In this document: one piece after another, positions 44,957-54,883 of the stretch | How positions within the stretch are numbered: position 1 is the first letter of the stretch | Layout: each line of letters starts with the position of its first letter | Origin: Cryptomeria japonica | Taxonomy: Eukaryota > Streptophyta > Pinopsida > Cupressales > Cupressaceae | Length of the DNA: 64,000 bases | NCBI RefSeq assembly: GCF_030272615.1 | Contig: NC_081405.1 | Coordinates: forward strand, 574,523,252 to 574,587,251 | Direction of reading: 5' to 3' | Translations under genes and position numbers: made by a program | The notes under the pieces: generated by a model | Told to the model about the DNA's origin: nothing | The model's input: only the letters and a program-made list of their open reading frames with translations | The model's database searches: none

Positions 44957-47900
44957 CAATGAATAATTTTTTGTAATTGGCATTGAGTGCCACATGAATA
45001 TCCTTTAATCTCAAATGTTTTTGTTCAAGATCATCTACTGCTAATTGAGAAAACTGGACTACATGTGAGGTGATTGCCATGACCTCTAATGCAATAGCAT
45101 CTTCAAGGGTCTTGGTTATTGCGTCCCCTATCCTTTGTTGTCCACCCTATAGAACCATAGTCTTCTAGACATTAGGGGCCTTTGACCATAGAGAAAAATC
45201 CTTTAGGCCTATGCTCACCCTAGGCCCATGATCTTTGAACTCTTGCAAAATTGGGGTCCTTTTGCCTCATAATCTGGTCTAACAAAAATATTTTCTCAAA
45301 GTCCCAGTTAGGGACAAGAAGCATGCCACTATTTGTAATCATTTCTCTGCCTTCCTCAAGGGTGCATCTAAAACTATTCTTGTCAAAAAATTTGATTTCC
45401 TCATCAGATAAATCCTTCAATTTTTCCCTTAGCCAAAAATATTTAGACTCTGGAGAGTTCACAAAACTGTCACCTACTATGAAATTATTTTAGGCTTTGA
45501 TCCTTTCATCATTTTCCTCCTCAACAAGGATTGTACTTAGGATAATGGTTCTATCTGAGTCATTTAGGAACTTAGCAGCCTCATCTTCATCGAATGTTTC
45601 TCGAGGGGGAGAAGGGGGCGACACACTTGTATCAAAATCCACCAAGACATCTACAAAATTAAACATTTTTTCCTTTCTCTTTTCAACTATCCTGACCTAT
45701 TTAGTTTCCTATGCAGAAGTGCTAGGAGATGTTCTTTTAATTGTCACTGTATGCCCCTTGACCTTGTATACTATGGGGTATGGTCTATAGGCATTGTCTT
45801 TAATTTAACCCCTTTGTCCTTGGCATCCCTTCTCTCCATTTCTATCTTTATTACATCATCTACCTTTCTTATCATGAAAGACATCCTGGCAAAATCAGCC
45901 TGGAATTCCCTGTTAAATCCTTCAAAATTGGGATCCTCTTTCTTTCTCTCTCATTCAAGATTCTTCATGAGCTCCCATTTTTTCTGTGCTAATATGCTTT
46001 AACAAAGTGAGCATTTCTTATTAAATCCTCTTGCTTATCAAAAGAATGAAAAAAGCCCTTCTCTTTTAGCCTGTTCACTCTGAGGCCATTTACACATCCC
46101 TTAGGACCAAAATGTCGAGAGAGAAACCTTCAACCTATAATTCTTCACTAGAAAATCCTCCACCTTTTACAGGGTATCACATCCTACAATTAATTCTTTA
46201 AAATTGATCACCCTAGGGAGGAGTATTCCTTTCTTGTCTATTGGTATTTGTGTCCTCTCCATCCACATAAATTGCCAAATTAATTCAATGAATGCTAGCC
46301 TAGGAGAGATAAAAAAGTGGCAAAACATGGGGTGCTTGCTCATACCCGTATACCTTGATAATAGTGCACTTGCCATACAAAAAGAAATCTCCAAAATTAT
46401 GGATGAAAGCCCCCTTTGGGTACACCGTTCCTTTACCCTTACATCTCCTTATCCTCAAATTTTTTATAATATTCTTTGGCAGCCTAGGCAGCCTTACTCC
46501 AAGCCTTGACAATACCTTTGTGAAAAAATGATCAAAGAAGATAGAGTAACTACCAAACCTGAATCCTTTGTCCCACACTTTGGTACATCTTTGTATTGGC
46601 CATGGAAGGCTTGTGTGTGGATCATTTATCCTTATTGCTAATTCTGGACCCCAATAAGCCTTGTTCTAATAAAAAATCATATGATACAATAAATAATAGT
46701 GCCTAAATTCCAGCTTCTCTTTTTTATTTCTTGTTGTTATTATTCCCTCATGAAGCTTATCATGAATAATAGTTGCAATATCATACACCTCATTTACTGA
46801 GTGGTCCTCGATATTGATGTAAATAATCATGAAATCTATGGGAATTTGAGTAAGCCTATAATCAACTCCAAGAACCTTCCCTAATGCATAGTAGGTCTTA
46901 ACAAAATAGGGCTCAAAGCATTCTAATCTAAAAGGCTCCCTCTCAGATGGCAGGACATAATTTTGTGAATTTTTGAAAATTTTCCTCATTAAATGAGGAA
47001 AAAATTCCTTTCTATAGTTTTCCTTTTTGTACTGGTAATTGCTTTCTAGATTACTTCTATTTATTTCCTTGAGGGAAGACTTGTCCAAACCAAAACAATC
47101 AACAATAGCTCTATGCAAAATGTCCGATAGGACATAGTCATCTTCTGATCTTACAATCCTTCTTGGGGGGTCATAAGAAATAGCTAGCTCTCTTATTAGC
47201 ATTGGTTCTACAAAAAAATTTGGTACTACTAGCTTCCCCAAGTTCAGTGTCCAAGGACTCAACACTGGGACAGGTTTTTCCCTATTGCCATAAAAAGATT
47301 AAAATACATCCTAACCTCTCTCTTTTGTAATTGCATCTCTCCATCCTGCCTCTTTGTCATTACAGGCAATTCAAATGCTATAATTCATAGAGGACCCCTC
47401 AAATAAGTCTAATAGGTCCTGATGGAGGCTTCTTGTTTGTCTAGTTGTACTCTTTGTAGCTTCCTCTAATCTTTTTTCAATTTCATGTTGTAATTCCTAT
47501 GGAGTCTTTGCAGGAGCAAGAGGCATAGTTGACACTATTTCTGGTTGCTCTGCTTGAGTTGATGGCTCTCCTTTAGATGATTTTCTAGGTCTTTTGGGAG
47601 TTTTGGGAGCTGACCCTTTTGCAGGAGTTGTTTCCTTCACTGGCCATTTTGCAGGAGTAGTTTCCTTTTTTGCACGAGCAGTTTCCTTCAGTTGCTCAGC
47701 ATGGTTATCCTTCTCTGAGGTTTTTTCCTGAGGAATTGGGGTTTCCTCAATGGGTGGATTTTTTGTAGCAAGGGAATTTTATGAAGGAGGATGGGATTCA
47801 ATGGTAGGTTCTTCAATGGAATCCTTTTGGGTAACCCTTCTCTTCTTTTGAATTGGTTTCTTGGCTTTAGGAGGAGGGGTAGGCTCATCTCAAGAGTAAA

Positions 47901-48216
47901 TGTTAGAAACAATAGTGACAGTCTTTTGAATTGGCCTTTTATTTCTCTTCGCAACCTTTTCCTTAGGAAGGGAGATTTCTTTGGCTTCTTTATACATTTT
48001 CAAGGTAGATTGAGCAATTGGTTCAGCGGGAACATTTACAATTACTTGCACGAGCAAAGTTACATCAAGGAGAATGAAATGGGTAATCTTTAGTATTGCA
48101 GAGCTAGTGCCAACTTTAGGGGTATTCTCTGTAGTGGGAGTAGAAAATTCCTTAATAGGGAAGGCCATTTTAATTTTACAACGAAGGAGATCATGGAAAA
48201 CTAAACACATACACAA
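44957..48216 (-). pseudogene. Accessory ORF of gypsy element C, N-terminal and central part
   Basis: A long reading on the minus strand, downstream of integrase and in the same sense. The likely start is M at 48168 (MAFPIKEFSTPTTENT); an upstream in-frame M lies at 48216. Residues to about 47400 are Lys/Pro/Thr-rich and look disordered (KETTPAKGSAPKTPKRPRKS). About 47270-46300 is globular: LSPWTLNLGKLVVPNFFVEP, PPRRIVRSEDDYVLSDIL, FRLECFEPYFVKTYYALGKV, then RFGSYSIFFDHFFTKVLSRL. 46000-44957 is acidic and helical (SPESKYFWLREKLKDLSDEE; LEQKHLRLKDIHVALNANYK). About ten stops and at least three frameshifts (one near 45235). It continues at 33676-32896. Total about 1,300 codons. No family recognised. 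The position is that of envelope-like ORFs, but I see no membrane segment. Confidence 0.7.
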
Positions 48217-48654
48217 ACCCTAAAGACTAGGGCACACACAAAAGCTCTGCATATCACAACTATAATAGCCTAGAAAATTGACAAGGATGGTGAATAATTA
48301 ACTTATTGGTTTTCCTTGCTAGGTTGAATTTGTTGGAGGGCACATTTCTTTGCTGAAATTTTCTCCTCTTCTCACTCAGGGACATTCTGAATTCTTCTTT
48401 GGATGCAAGGTATGAAAGAAAGTAGATGAATTTCTCTTTTATGGCGATGCTATTAATTCATTCATGTTGGAGAGAGAAATTTGCTAGTGCCAAGTTTGAA
48501 TTTCATCCGTTGATTAGGAAGTGAACAATTGAGATTTCCTTTGACAATGTTCAAATGATGACATACATTTATTAGACTATCCCAGCCACCTCATATTTTT
48601 CAAAATTCATGTCGTTTGAACCTTCTTTATGATTTTGTGTCATTCACCATCTAT

Positions 48655-49608
48655 GTGAGATAAGCCTTCCTTTTATTTCTCTCTCTTTCCTTATGTCAAA
48701 CCACCTTTTACTATCTTAGCAATACTCATGGGATAAGGTTTTCCATTTATTTACCTTTGTTTTCTATCCCACAACACCCAGAAGCATTCCTCTTACCCTC
48801 ACTAGATAAGGCCTTGCCATCTTTTCTTTATCGGCACACCTTCATCCTTATCCCATAGCATATTTGTCAATGTTGTTCCTTCTCGTGGGATAAGGCCTTT
48901 GTATATGCTCTGAGTATCCTCTTATCTTGCATTGCTCATAACTCCCTATTATCTCCCACTTGAAGGCACATTCCTTGTATCTTTTACTTCACACAAGATA
49001 AAGCTCTTAATCATTTCCTCTTTTATGCCACGATCCATCTCTTATCCCCAAGGGAATGTACGAGATAAGAGATCCTATCGATCTCACCTTGTAATCCTTA
49101 TCTCACGACCATCACTGAGTATAAGAAATCCCTCATGAGAGAAAGCTATTTTCATTTTTAGTGTTATCTCTTATCCCACACACCCTTTGCATTGGCCCAT
49201 GAACATTGCGGGATAACTTTACCTTATAACTTTGAGCTGTTTCTTGTCCCACATGCCCATCAAGGCATTTCAAAACCATCACGAGATAAGACTTTCCTTT
49301 CTACTTCCTTATCTTTACTTATCCCACATGGTCACATTACATAGTGAGAACTACTACCATATTTGCAAACATTCCTTATCCCAGGTGAGCCTTTTGTTAT
49401 TACGAAATGACTGCAGGGTAAGGATCCCTTTGTTATCTCTATCTCCTTCTTATCTCATAGGGCTTAATCACGGCTTGAAAAGCATTGTGGGATAAATCTT
49501 TGATCTTTAATCTTTGTGAATCCCTTATCCCGTGCAATCGATTCCTCTCACTGAAAATCTTGCGGGATAATATTTCTCTATGTTTCCTTTGGTACTCTTA
49601 TCCCACAC
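48655..49608. repeat. Degenerate tandem array, about 74-bp period, alternating CTTATCCCA / GGGATAAG motifs
   Basis: CTTATCCCA-type words start at about 48847, 48921, 49097, 49170, 49243 (TTGTCCCA), 49318, 49376, 49449, 49523 and 49597. Most are spaced 73-75 bp. In most intervals an inverted GGGATAAG/GAGATAAG word lies 35-39 bp after (48886, 49208, 49281, 49411, 49486, 49562). Each monomer is thus a dyad of two half-units of about 37 bp. The flanking bases ACA/TGT or GCG are also often shared. The array lies between integrase and the accessory ORF of element C. GATAAG is the I-box core bound by plant MYB-type factors, so a regulatory role is possible but not shown. Confidence 0.75.
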
Positions 49609-50150
49609 AAGTATGAAACCAAAGTGGGTACTTAGGTGGATTATTTTTAGCATGTGGAGACTAACCAAGGGTAAAGTGATCATCCATGTGGGCCTTCCTA
49701 GGGAATTTTTAAAAGGCAAAACAATGGGGACATCCCAATAATTAGGCATATAATAAAAAATTAAAGCTACAGCCTTAAGCGGTAACTCCTAGCATGGGGT
49801 TGGTGAACGAATGATAAAAGATCCTTCTGATGACAACTTAAAACCAAGTCACTGATAGATATAAGTCAACTAAAAAATGTAACATTGCCTAGGGGAACAA
49901 AGAGAATACCTTAACAACTCTTAAACCCTTTGTAAAAACCCTAAACACTAAGCTCCAACACATAAGTAGGGCACAAATAAAGATCAATTTTAAAATCTTC
50001 CAATAGTGGCTCTAGCTAGGAAACGTTTGACCACCTAGATCAAAATGAGAATCCAGATCTCTAGGAGAGTAGATGAATAAAAAAAATAGGAATGTTTATA
50101 AAACCCTAATCTAACCGATATACAAATCCTAAACCTATTGTGCATAGAAA
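49609..50150. other. Non-coding spacer after integrase of element C
   Basis: It lies between the integrase stop and the motif array. No ORF and no repeat found. Together with the array and the leader of the accessory ORF it makes about 2 kb without coding sequence inside the element. Confidence 0.5.
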
Positions 50151-50159
50151 AGATCAAGA

Positions 50160-51260
50160 AAAGAAATGCTTAAGGAACTGTCCATGCATTTGTAGTTCCT
50201 ACATTTCACTATTCATATCAGTGAAGAAGTATGAATCCTCACCATTGTTTTCTGCAACAACAAATAGCCCCAACAACAAGGCTTCAAATGTTCCATGCTT
50301 TCCTTTATCTTGGGCTCTAGCATTCCAAAGCAGTACCAGATCATTAATCTCAAATTTTCTTTCTGATGCCTTTTTGTCAAATAGGTACTTACCTTTTTGT
50401 TGCACCCTTAGGTTCTTCCTATGAGTATCTTCTCTGCTTTCATCCAATTTTGCAAGTGTCTCCATTCTTTCTTCCAGCAGATCTGACATTTCCAGGTTAT
50501 TTTTATGTATGAACTTGTACAAAGGCAATAAATTATTAATGGTCATCCTTGCTTTAGATCCATACACCAACTCAAAAGGAGATATTCCTATAGTCTTCTT
50601 AATAGTGATCCTATCTACCCATAGTTCCATTTTCAACTTAGAATACCAAGCTCTCTTGTTTTTCCCAAGTGTTCTCTTGATGATCTTCATGATATTCTTA
50701 TTGCTGGAGTCAGCTTCCCCATTTCCTTATGGATGGTATGGGGATGCATACGAGATTCTTATCCAATATGATTTACAAAATTCTATGAACTCCCCAAATC
50801 TGAAGTACATGAACTTATCCATGATGAGTCTTACTTGTACTCCAAATTTGGTCACAATATTGTTTAGAAAGAAGTCAATAACTGCTTTACTGGTTGCTTG
50901 TCTTGTGGGGATAGCTTCCACCAACTTAGTAAAATAGTTTGTAGCAACCAATATCCATTTATGTCCACCACTAGACTTCTCAATTATTTCTCCAATAAAA
51001 TCAATACCCCATTGATGAAAAGGTATTTCTACTTGCATAGGCATGAGAGGTAGTGCTCTAGTATATTTTATCTTACACGAGAACCTTTGGCAAGGCTCAC
51101 ACCTTCTTACAAAGGCGTGTGCCTCCTTGAATAAAGATGGCCAAAAATAGTCTGCCCTTAATACCTTATGAGCAATGGTATTTGCTGTAAAATTTCCTCC
51201 ACATACCCCATCATGCATTTCTCTTAGCACAAGCTGAGCCTGTTATTCATCTAGACAAAA
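50160..51260 (-). pseudogene. Integrase relic of gypsy element C
   Basis: Inserts the element DNA. On the minus strand the zinc site reads LREMHDGVCGG, then AHKVLRADYFWPSLFKEA, then CEPCQRF. The core reads WGIDFIGEI (about 51010, Asp kept), then IMDKFMYF (about 50815; Asp kept but the usual DNGxxF is broken), then GNGEADSSNK (about 50715), where the usual QAE is EAD, so the catalytic Glu is Asp. Then GISPFELVYGSKARM and a C-terminal part with NDLVLLWNARAQDKGKH. One in-frame stop after ASPYHP and one at the end. Order after RT confirms gypsy. Confidence 0.92.
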
Positions 51261-52998
51261 TAATGAAAAACCATCTTTGTCTTTGTAATATAAGTCTTTG
51301 ATAGTAAACACATACTTTTGTGATCTTAGTTTTAAGGTTCTTTTTTAGCTTTCTATGAAACCTTCTGGATACATGGAGTCTATAAGAAAAGGAATAATAT
51401 CAGTATACCACGAGGTTCTTCATAGGCTACAAATGATATCTTTTGAATCAGATAGAAGATTTTTCTAGGAAGCCTCTAAGTTCTCCTCAGCCATAAGCTT
51501 TTCCAACCCCATTCCTCAAACCAACTTAGTGATTTGAATGTCAACAATAAATTATTGGATCTTGTTAATTCATTTGTACTTGCTTCCTGTTGTCTCTAAT
51601 TGGACAAAGATGTCCTTTACTACAACATTAGGCACATAAGCTATGACTTGGGCACCTACTAGGTAGGGCCTAAAACTTTTTATAGCATTGACTAAAGCAT
51701 ATGCTTTCTTTTCTACAATGTCATATTTGAGTTTGACTACCTAAAGGGATTTTCTATAGAAAGAAATAGGTTTCTCATACCCTTCATTCTTCTTTTGTAA
51801 CATAACAACAAACATAGTGTGAAATGAAGCAAAGAAAAACACCTGGAAAGGTTTGCTAAAATTTAGTTCCTTTAAAATAGGAGTCTGCTTAATGGCTCTC
51901 TTGATGGCTACAAAGGCTTCCAAAGCTTTATTTGTCTAGTTAATCACAACCCCTTTCTTCAACATCCTTAAGAAAGGTTTTATAATCTCATCAAAATTAG
52001 ATATACCTAAGGACAAAGTTTATCTAGTCGAAGAAAGATTGCATGGCTTTCATAGTTTTGGAAATAGTTATTCTATCAATAACAACCACTCTCTCAAGAT
52101 TTATTCTTACCTCATCTTTGGACACAATATGTCCTAATAGTTTGCCTTCAGTTATAGAAAAGTGGTATTTTTTAGGATAAAGAGAAATCCCATATTTTAG
52201 TGCCCTGACAAATATGGTTTCTAAGTGCAAATATTGCTCTTCTGCCCTTTTAGAGAATGTTGTCAAATCATTTTGATATACAACCATAATGGTGTCTATA
52301 ATATTTGGAAAAGATACATCCATAGCTCTCTGAAATGTTGCTCCAGCATTTGTCAATCCAAAAGGCATTCTGACATAGACATAAGTTCCCCATGGAGTAA
52401 TGAAGGTAGTCTTGTATTGTTGTGATTCTTTGACCTTCAATTGGTTTTAACCAGAGAATCCATCCATCATGGATAACAACTCACAACATGTGACCTTTTG
52501 TAGCATTGCTTCCATGTTAGGCAAGGGGTAGTTATCCTTCAATGATGACACATTTAAATTCCTGAAGTCCACACATAGTCTAATGTCACTTTTTTTCCTG
52601 ACAGGAACAAGATTAGAAATCCATGAAGAATGCCCGATGGGTTTGATAATACCATCATCTCTGAGCTTCATCAATTCCTCTTAAATTTTGGGTCTAAGAA
52701 CTAGGTTAATTGGCCTTTTCTTTTGTCTAAAGGGCCTATAAGTTGGGTCCAAAGTAATTTCATGTTGGAACATGTCCTCTTTATAGGCTTTCAGGTCATC
52801 ATATGACCATGCAAAAACATGCTTATAATTTTTGTGTAAAGTGATCAATATAATCATGATTGTCAGACTAATTCTTTCACCAATGTAGACATTTCTAGGA
52901 GATGAATTAATTCCTAAGTTAATTTCTTTAAGATCCTCTTTATTTACAAGGGACTGTTTCATTGTTTGGCTATCTTGACTATCAAACACTCTTTCCAT
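51261..52998 (-). pseudogene. Reverse transcriptase and RNase H relic of gypsy element C
   Basis: Start MERVFDSQDSQTMKQ at 52998. DLKAYKEDMFQHEITLDPTY leads into RT: DGIIKPIGHSSWISNLVPV (about 52655), RLCVDFRNLN, then DNYPLPNMEAMLQ, then MPFGLTNAGATFQRAM (about 52370). The catalytic box is YQND in place of YLDD (about 52275), so one Asp is lost. HIVSKDEVRIN follows. RNase H of the gypsy type: FVAIKRAIKQTPILKEL and FSKPFQVFFFASFHT (about 51915-51820). 51740-51261 is connection sequence with many stops. Confidence 0.92.
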
Positions 52999-53343
52999 AT
53001 CTACTAATCCTTTTAAGATCTTATTTGTCTTTAGCTACACTATCTCATTCCCCAAACAATGTCTTTTCCATCTATAGTTTCCACAAAAGAAATAAAGTCA
53101 ATTTTTTTACTCATAGTCATCTATGCAATCCAAGAACTTTAGTAGGTCATCATCATTATTAAAAACTTGCCAATTACATATATTATAAGAAATGGCTGGC
53201 CTAGTCTTTACTTCCATCTTTGAAACTCCAGCCAAGGTGATATCATCACTCTTCAAAGCAACATTTTCTAAAAAATATGACATAATGTTCTTCTATCTTT
53301 CTATCCATTTGATATTGAAGACATCAAAAAATTCCAATGAATC
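52999..53343 (-). other. Linker between RNase H-like domain and RT of element C
   Basis: Minus-strand sequence without clear motif; short acidic stretches and stops. It is consistent with an interdomain linker of a gypsy polyprotein. Confidence 0.4.
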
Positions 53344-53622
53344 CTAGACAGTTGATCTGTACTGCTTTAATCTATTATTTTTGGAAGAGTAAACTGATCT
53401 AACCTGAGATATAATCAATTCTGAATATCTCCATACTAATAGTTTCTTTATCCCATTCTTAGTGGAAAGATTTAAACCTAGTAACAATGTCTCATACTCT
53501 ACGACATTGTTAGTGCACTCAAAAAGTAGTTGGAAAGAATACTTAAAAGTCTTCACACTACATGCAATAAAAACCACTCTAGCACCCAACCCCTCCTTGT
53601 TGTGATCTCCATGAAAGAACAT
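53344..53622 (-). pseudogene. Second RNase H-like domain between protease and RT (gypsy element C)
   Basis: A 92-codon open frame: MFFHGDHNKEGLGARVVF, then FECTNNVVEYETLLLGLNLS, then IKKLLVWRYSELIISQVRSV. It matches the archaeal-type RNase H pattern: D in FxDG is His here (FHGDH), E in NNxxEYE kept, D in xGDSEL is Arg-Tyr (WRYSEL). So two of the catalytic acids are lost. A second RNase H is known in Tat-lineage plant gypsy elements. In this copy it lies before RT, whereas the regular RNase H is after RT. Strongly similar to such domains but inactive. Confidence 0.82.
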
Positions 53623-53632
53623 GTGACACAGA

Positions 53633-54211
53633 TCATGTACTGTTATGAATTTCAGCTATGATGGGGTGTGTAAGAGATGACCAAATAGGTTCAACTTTGA
53701 AGTTCCCCATATCAAATTCATAGAACATCACCATGTTATTTAGGTCATCTTTCTCAATAGTAGTATCAGACCTAGGTTCTCTATCTAACTTGACAACTTT
53801 CTTATTAACAAGGATTGTAGCATAGAATAAATCTATTTGAACATTTCTCTGAACCACTATTGTCCATTGTCTTGACAAAAGCGTACCATAATTTGGTAGG
53901 ACATCTACAACCATCACATCCACTTTGTAAGCAGCTTCTGGGAAGTTTTCTATCTTGAATTGTAAATTTTTAAGGATCCCTATCACAGGGATGAATCTAT
54001 TATCCATGGCATAATACTTCTCATAATTGTAGTCAACATTTAGCATGAGTTCCCTCATGACCCCCACAGGCATGATATTAATGGTAGCTCTAGAATCAAT
54101 CATATAGTTTTTTACATGCCTACCATTTACTATCAAAGACATATAAAAGGGATTTAGTTGTGAACGAACTTTAGTGATAGTACTTCCTAGAATGACCTTA
54201 GCAGATTGCAT
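53633..54211 (-). pseudogene. Aspartic protease relic of gypsy element C
   Basis: Cuts the polyprotein during particle maturation. A 192-codon open frame reads NPFYMSLIVNGRHVKNYMID, then SRATINIMP at about 54090. The active-site triad normally reads D-S/T-G, here D-S-R, so the Gly is Arg (one base from GGA to AGA). PNYGTLLSRQW (about 53890) is the region usually reading xxLLGRxW in gypsy proteases. The open frame is long, so this part is among the better kept. Confidence 0.9.
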
Positions 54212-54883
54212 TGTCTCAGAGTGTTCTCATTGTGTACAATTAATATCATCTTCTAAAACAACATTATTGTGCAAAACATCTTGGGGCACACTAGGAACTC
54301 CATTTATTAAAGCTAAAGCATTATTTTTATTCTCAGGGATCTTCATCATTTCTAAAAAAGGAACAATTTTTTTATTTGAGACAATGTTTGCATCATATCA
54401 AAAGAAGGTGTTGTAAAAGTAGTTAGATTGACATCCTTTTGAACTGCCACCTTTGGTTTCTTTTCCTTCTTAGCCACAACTTCTTTTGAGGGAACTTCAG
54501 TTATGACCTCCTTATTCTTTTTGAATTTTGTGCTCCCTTTTGGTACATACTATTCGGAAGGGGTGGTCTTTACCACCTTATTCTTTTCTTTTGTAGATGG
54601 TGGAGGAGTTTTTTGCTTAAGCTCCAACTTCTTATCCTTTATGAATATTCCACTGGGTTTTCCTTGGTTGGGAAAAGCACCCCTTTGTCTTAAATTGTAC
54701 ACTCTTAATTTGAGTGATGACAACCATAGTAATTCTTTTAATTTCTTCCTCAGAGGGTCCCCTCAGACTGATATTTTCAAACTAGTCATTAGAAGAATTG
54801 ACCCTATGTTCTTCCCTTTTCTCTTCATCAGAAAACACTTCCTAATTATGGTTGCTATTCCACACTCTCTAAATGTCTACTAT
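54212..54883 (-). pseudogene. Gag-protease linker of gypsy element C
   Basis: Minus-strand Lys/Glu/Ser-rich sequence with stops (FENISLRGPSEEEIKRI, then KTKGCFSQPRKTQWNIH). It joins the zinc-binding end of gag to protease. The plus-strand ORF at 54503-54889 is a hydrophobic shadow of this. Confidence 0.6.

Noticed and set aside
44957-48216. Accessory ORF of gypsy C as a retroviral-type envelope
   Set aside because: The position fits, but I see no signal peptide, no cleavage site and no membrane-spanning stretch. I leave the function open.
48655-49608. CRISPR array
   Set aside because: The repeats are short, inverted in alternation, degenerate and without unique spacers; the window is a plant-type nuclear sequence.
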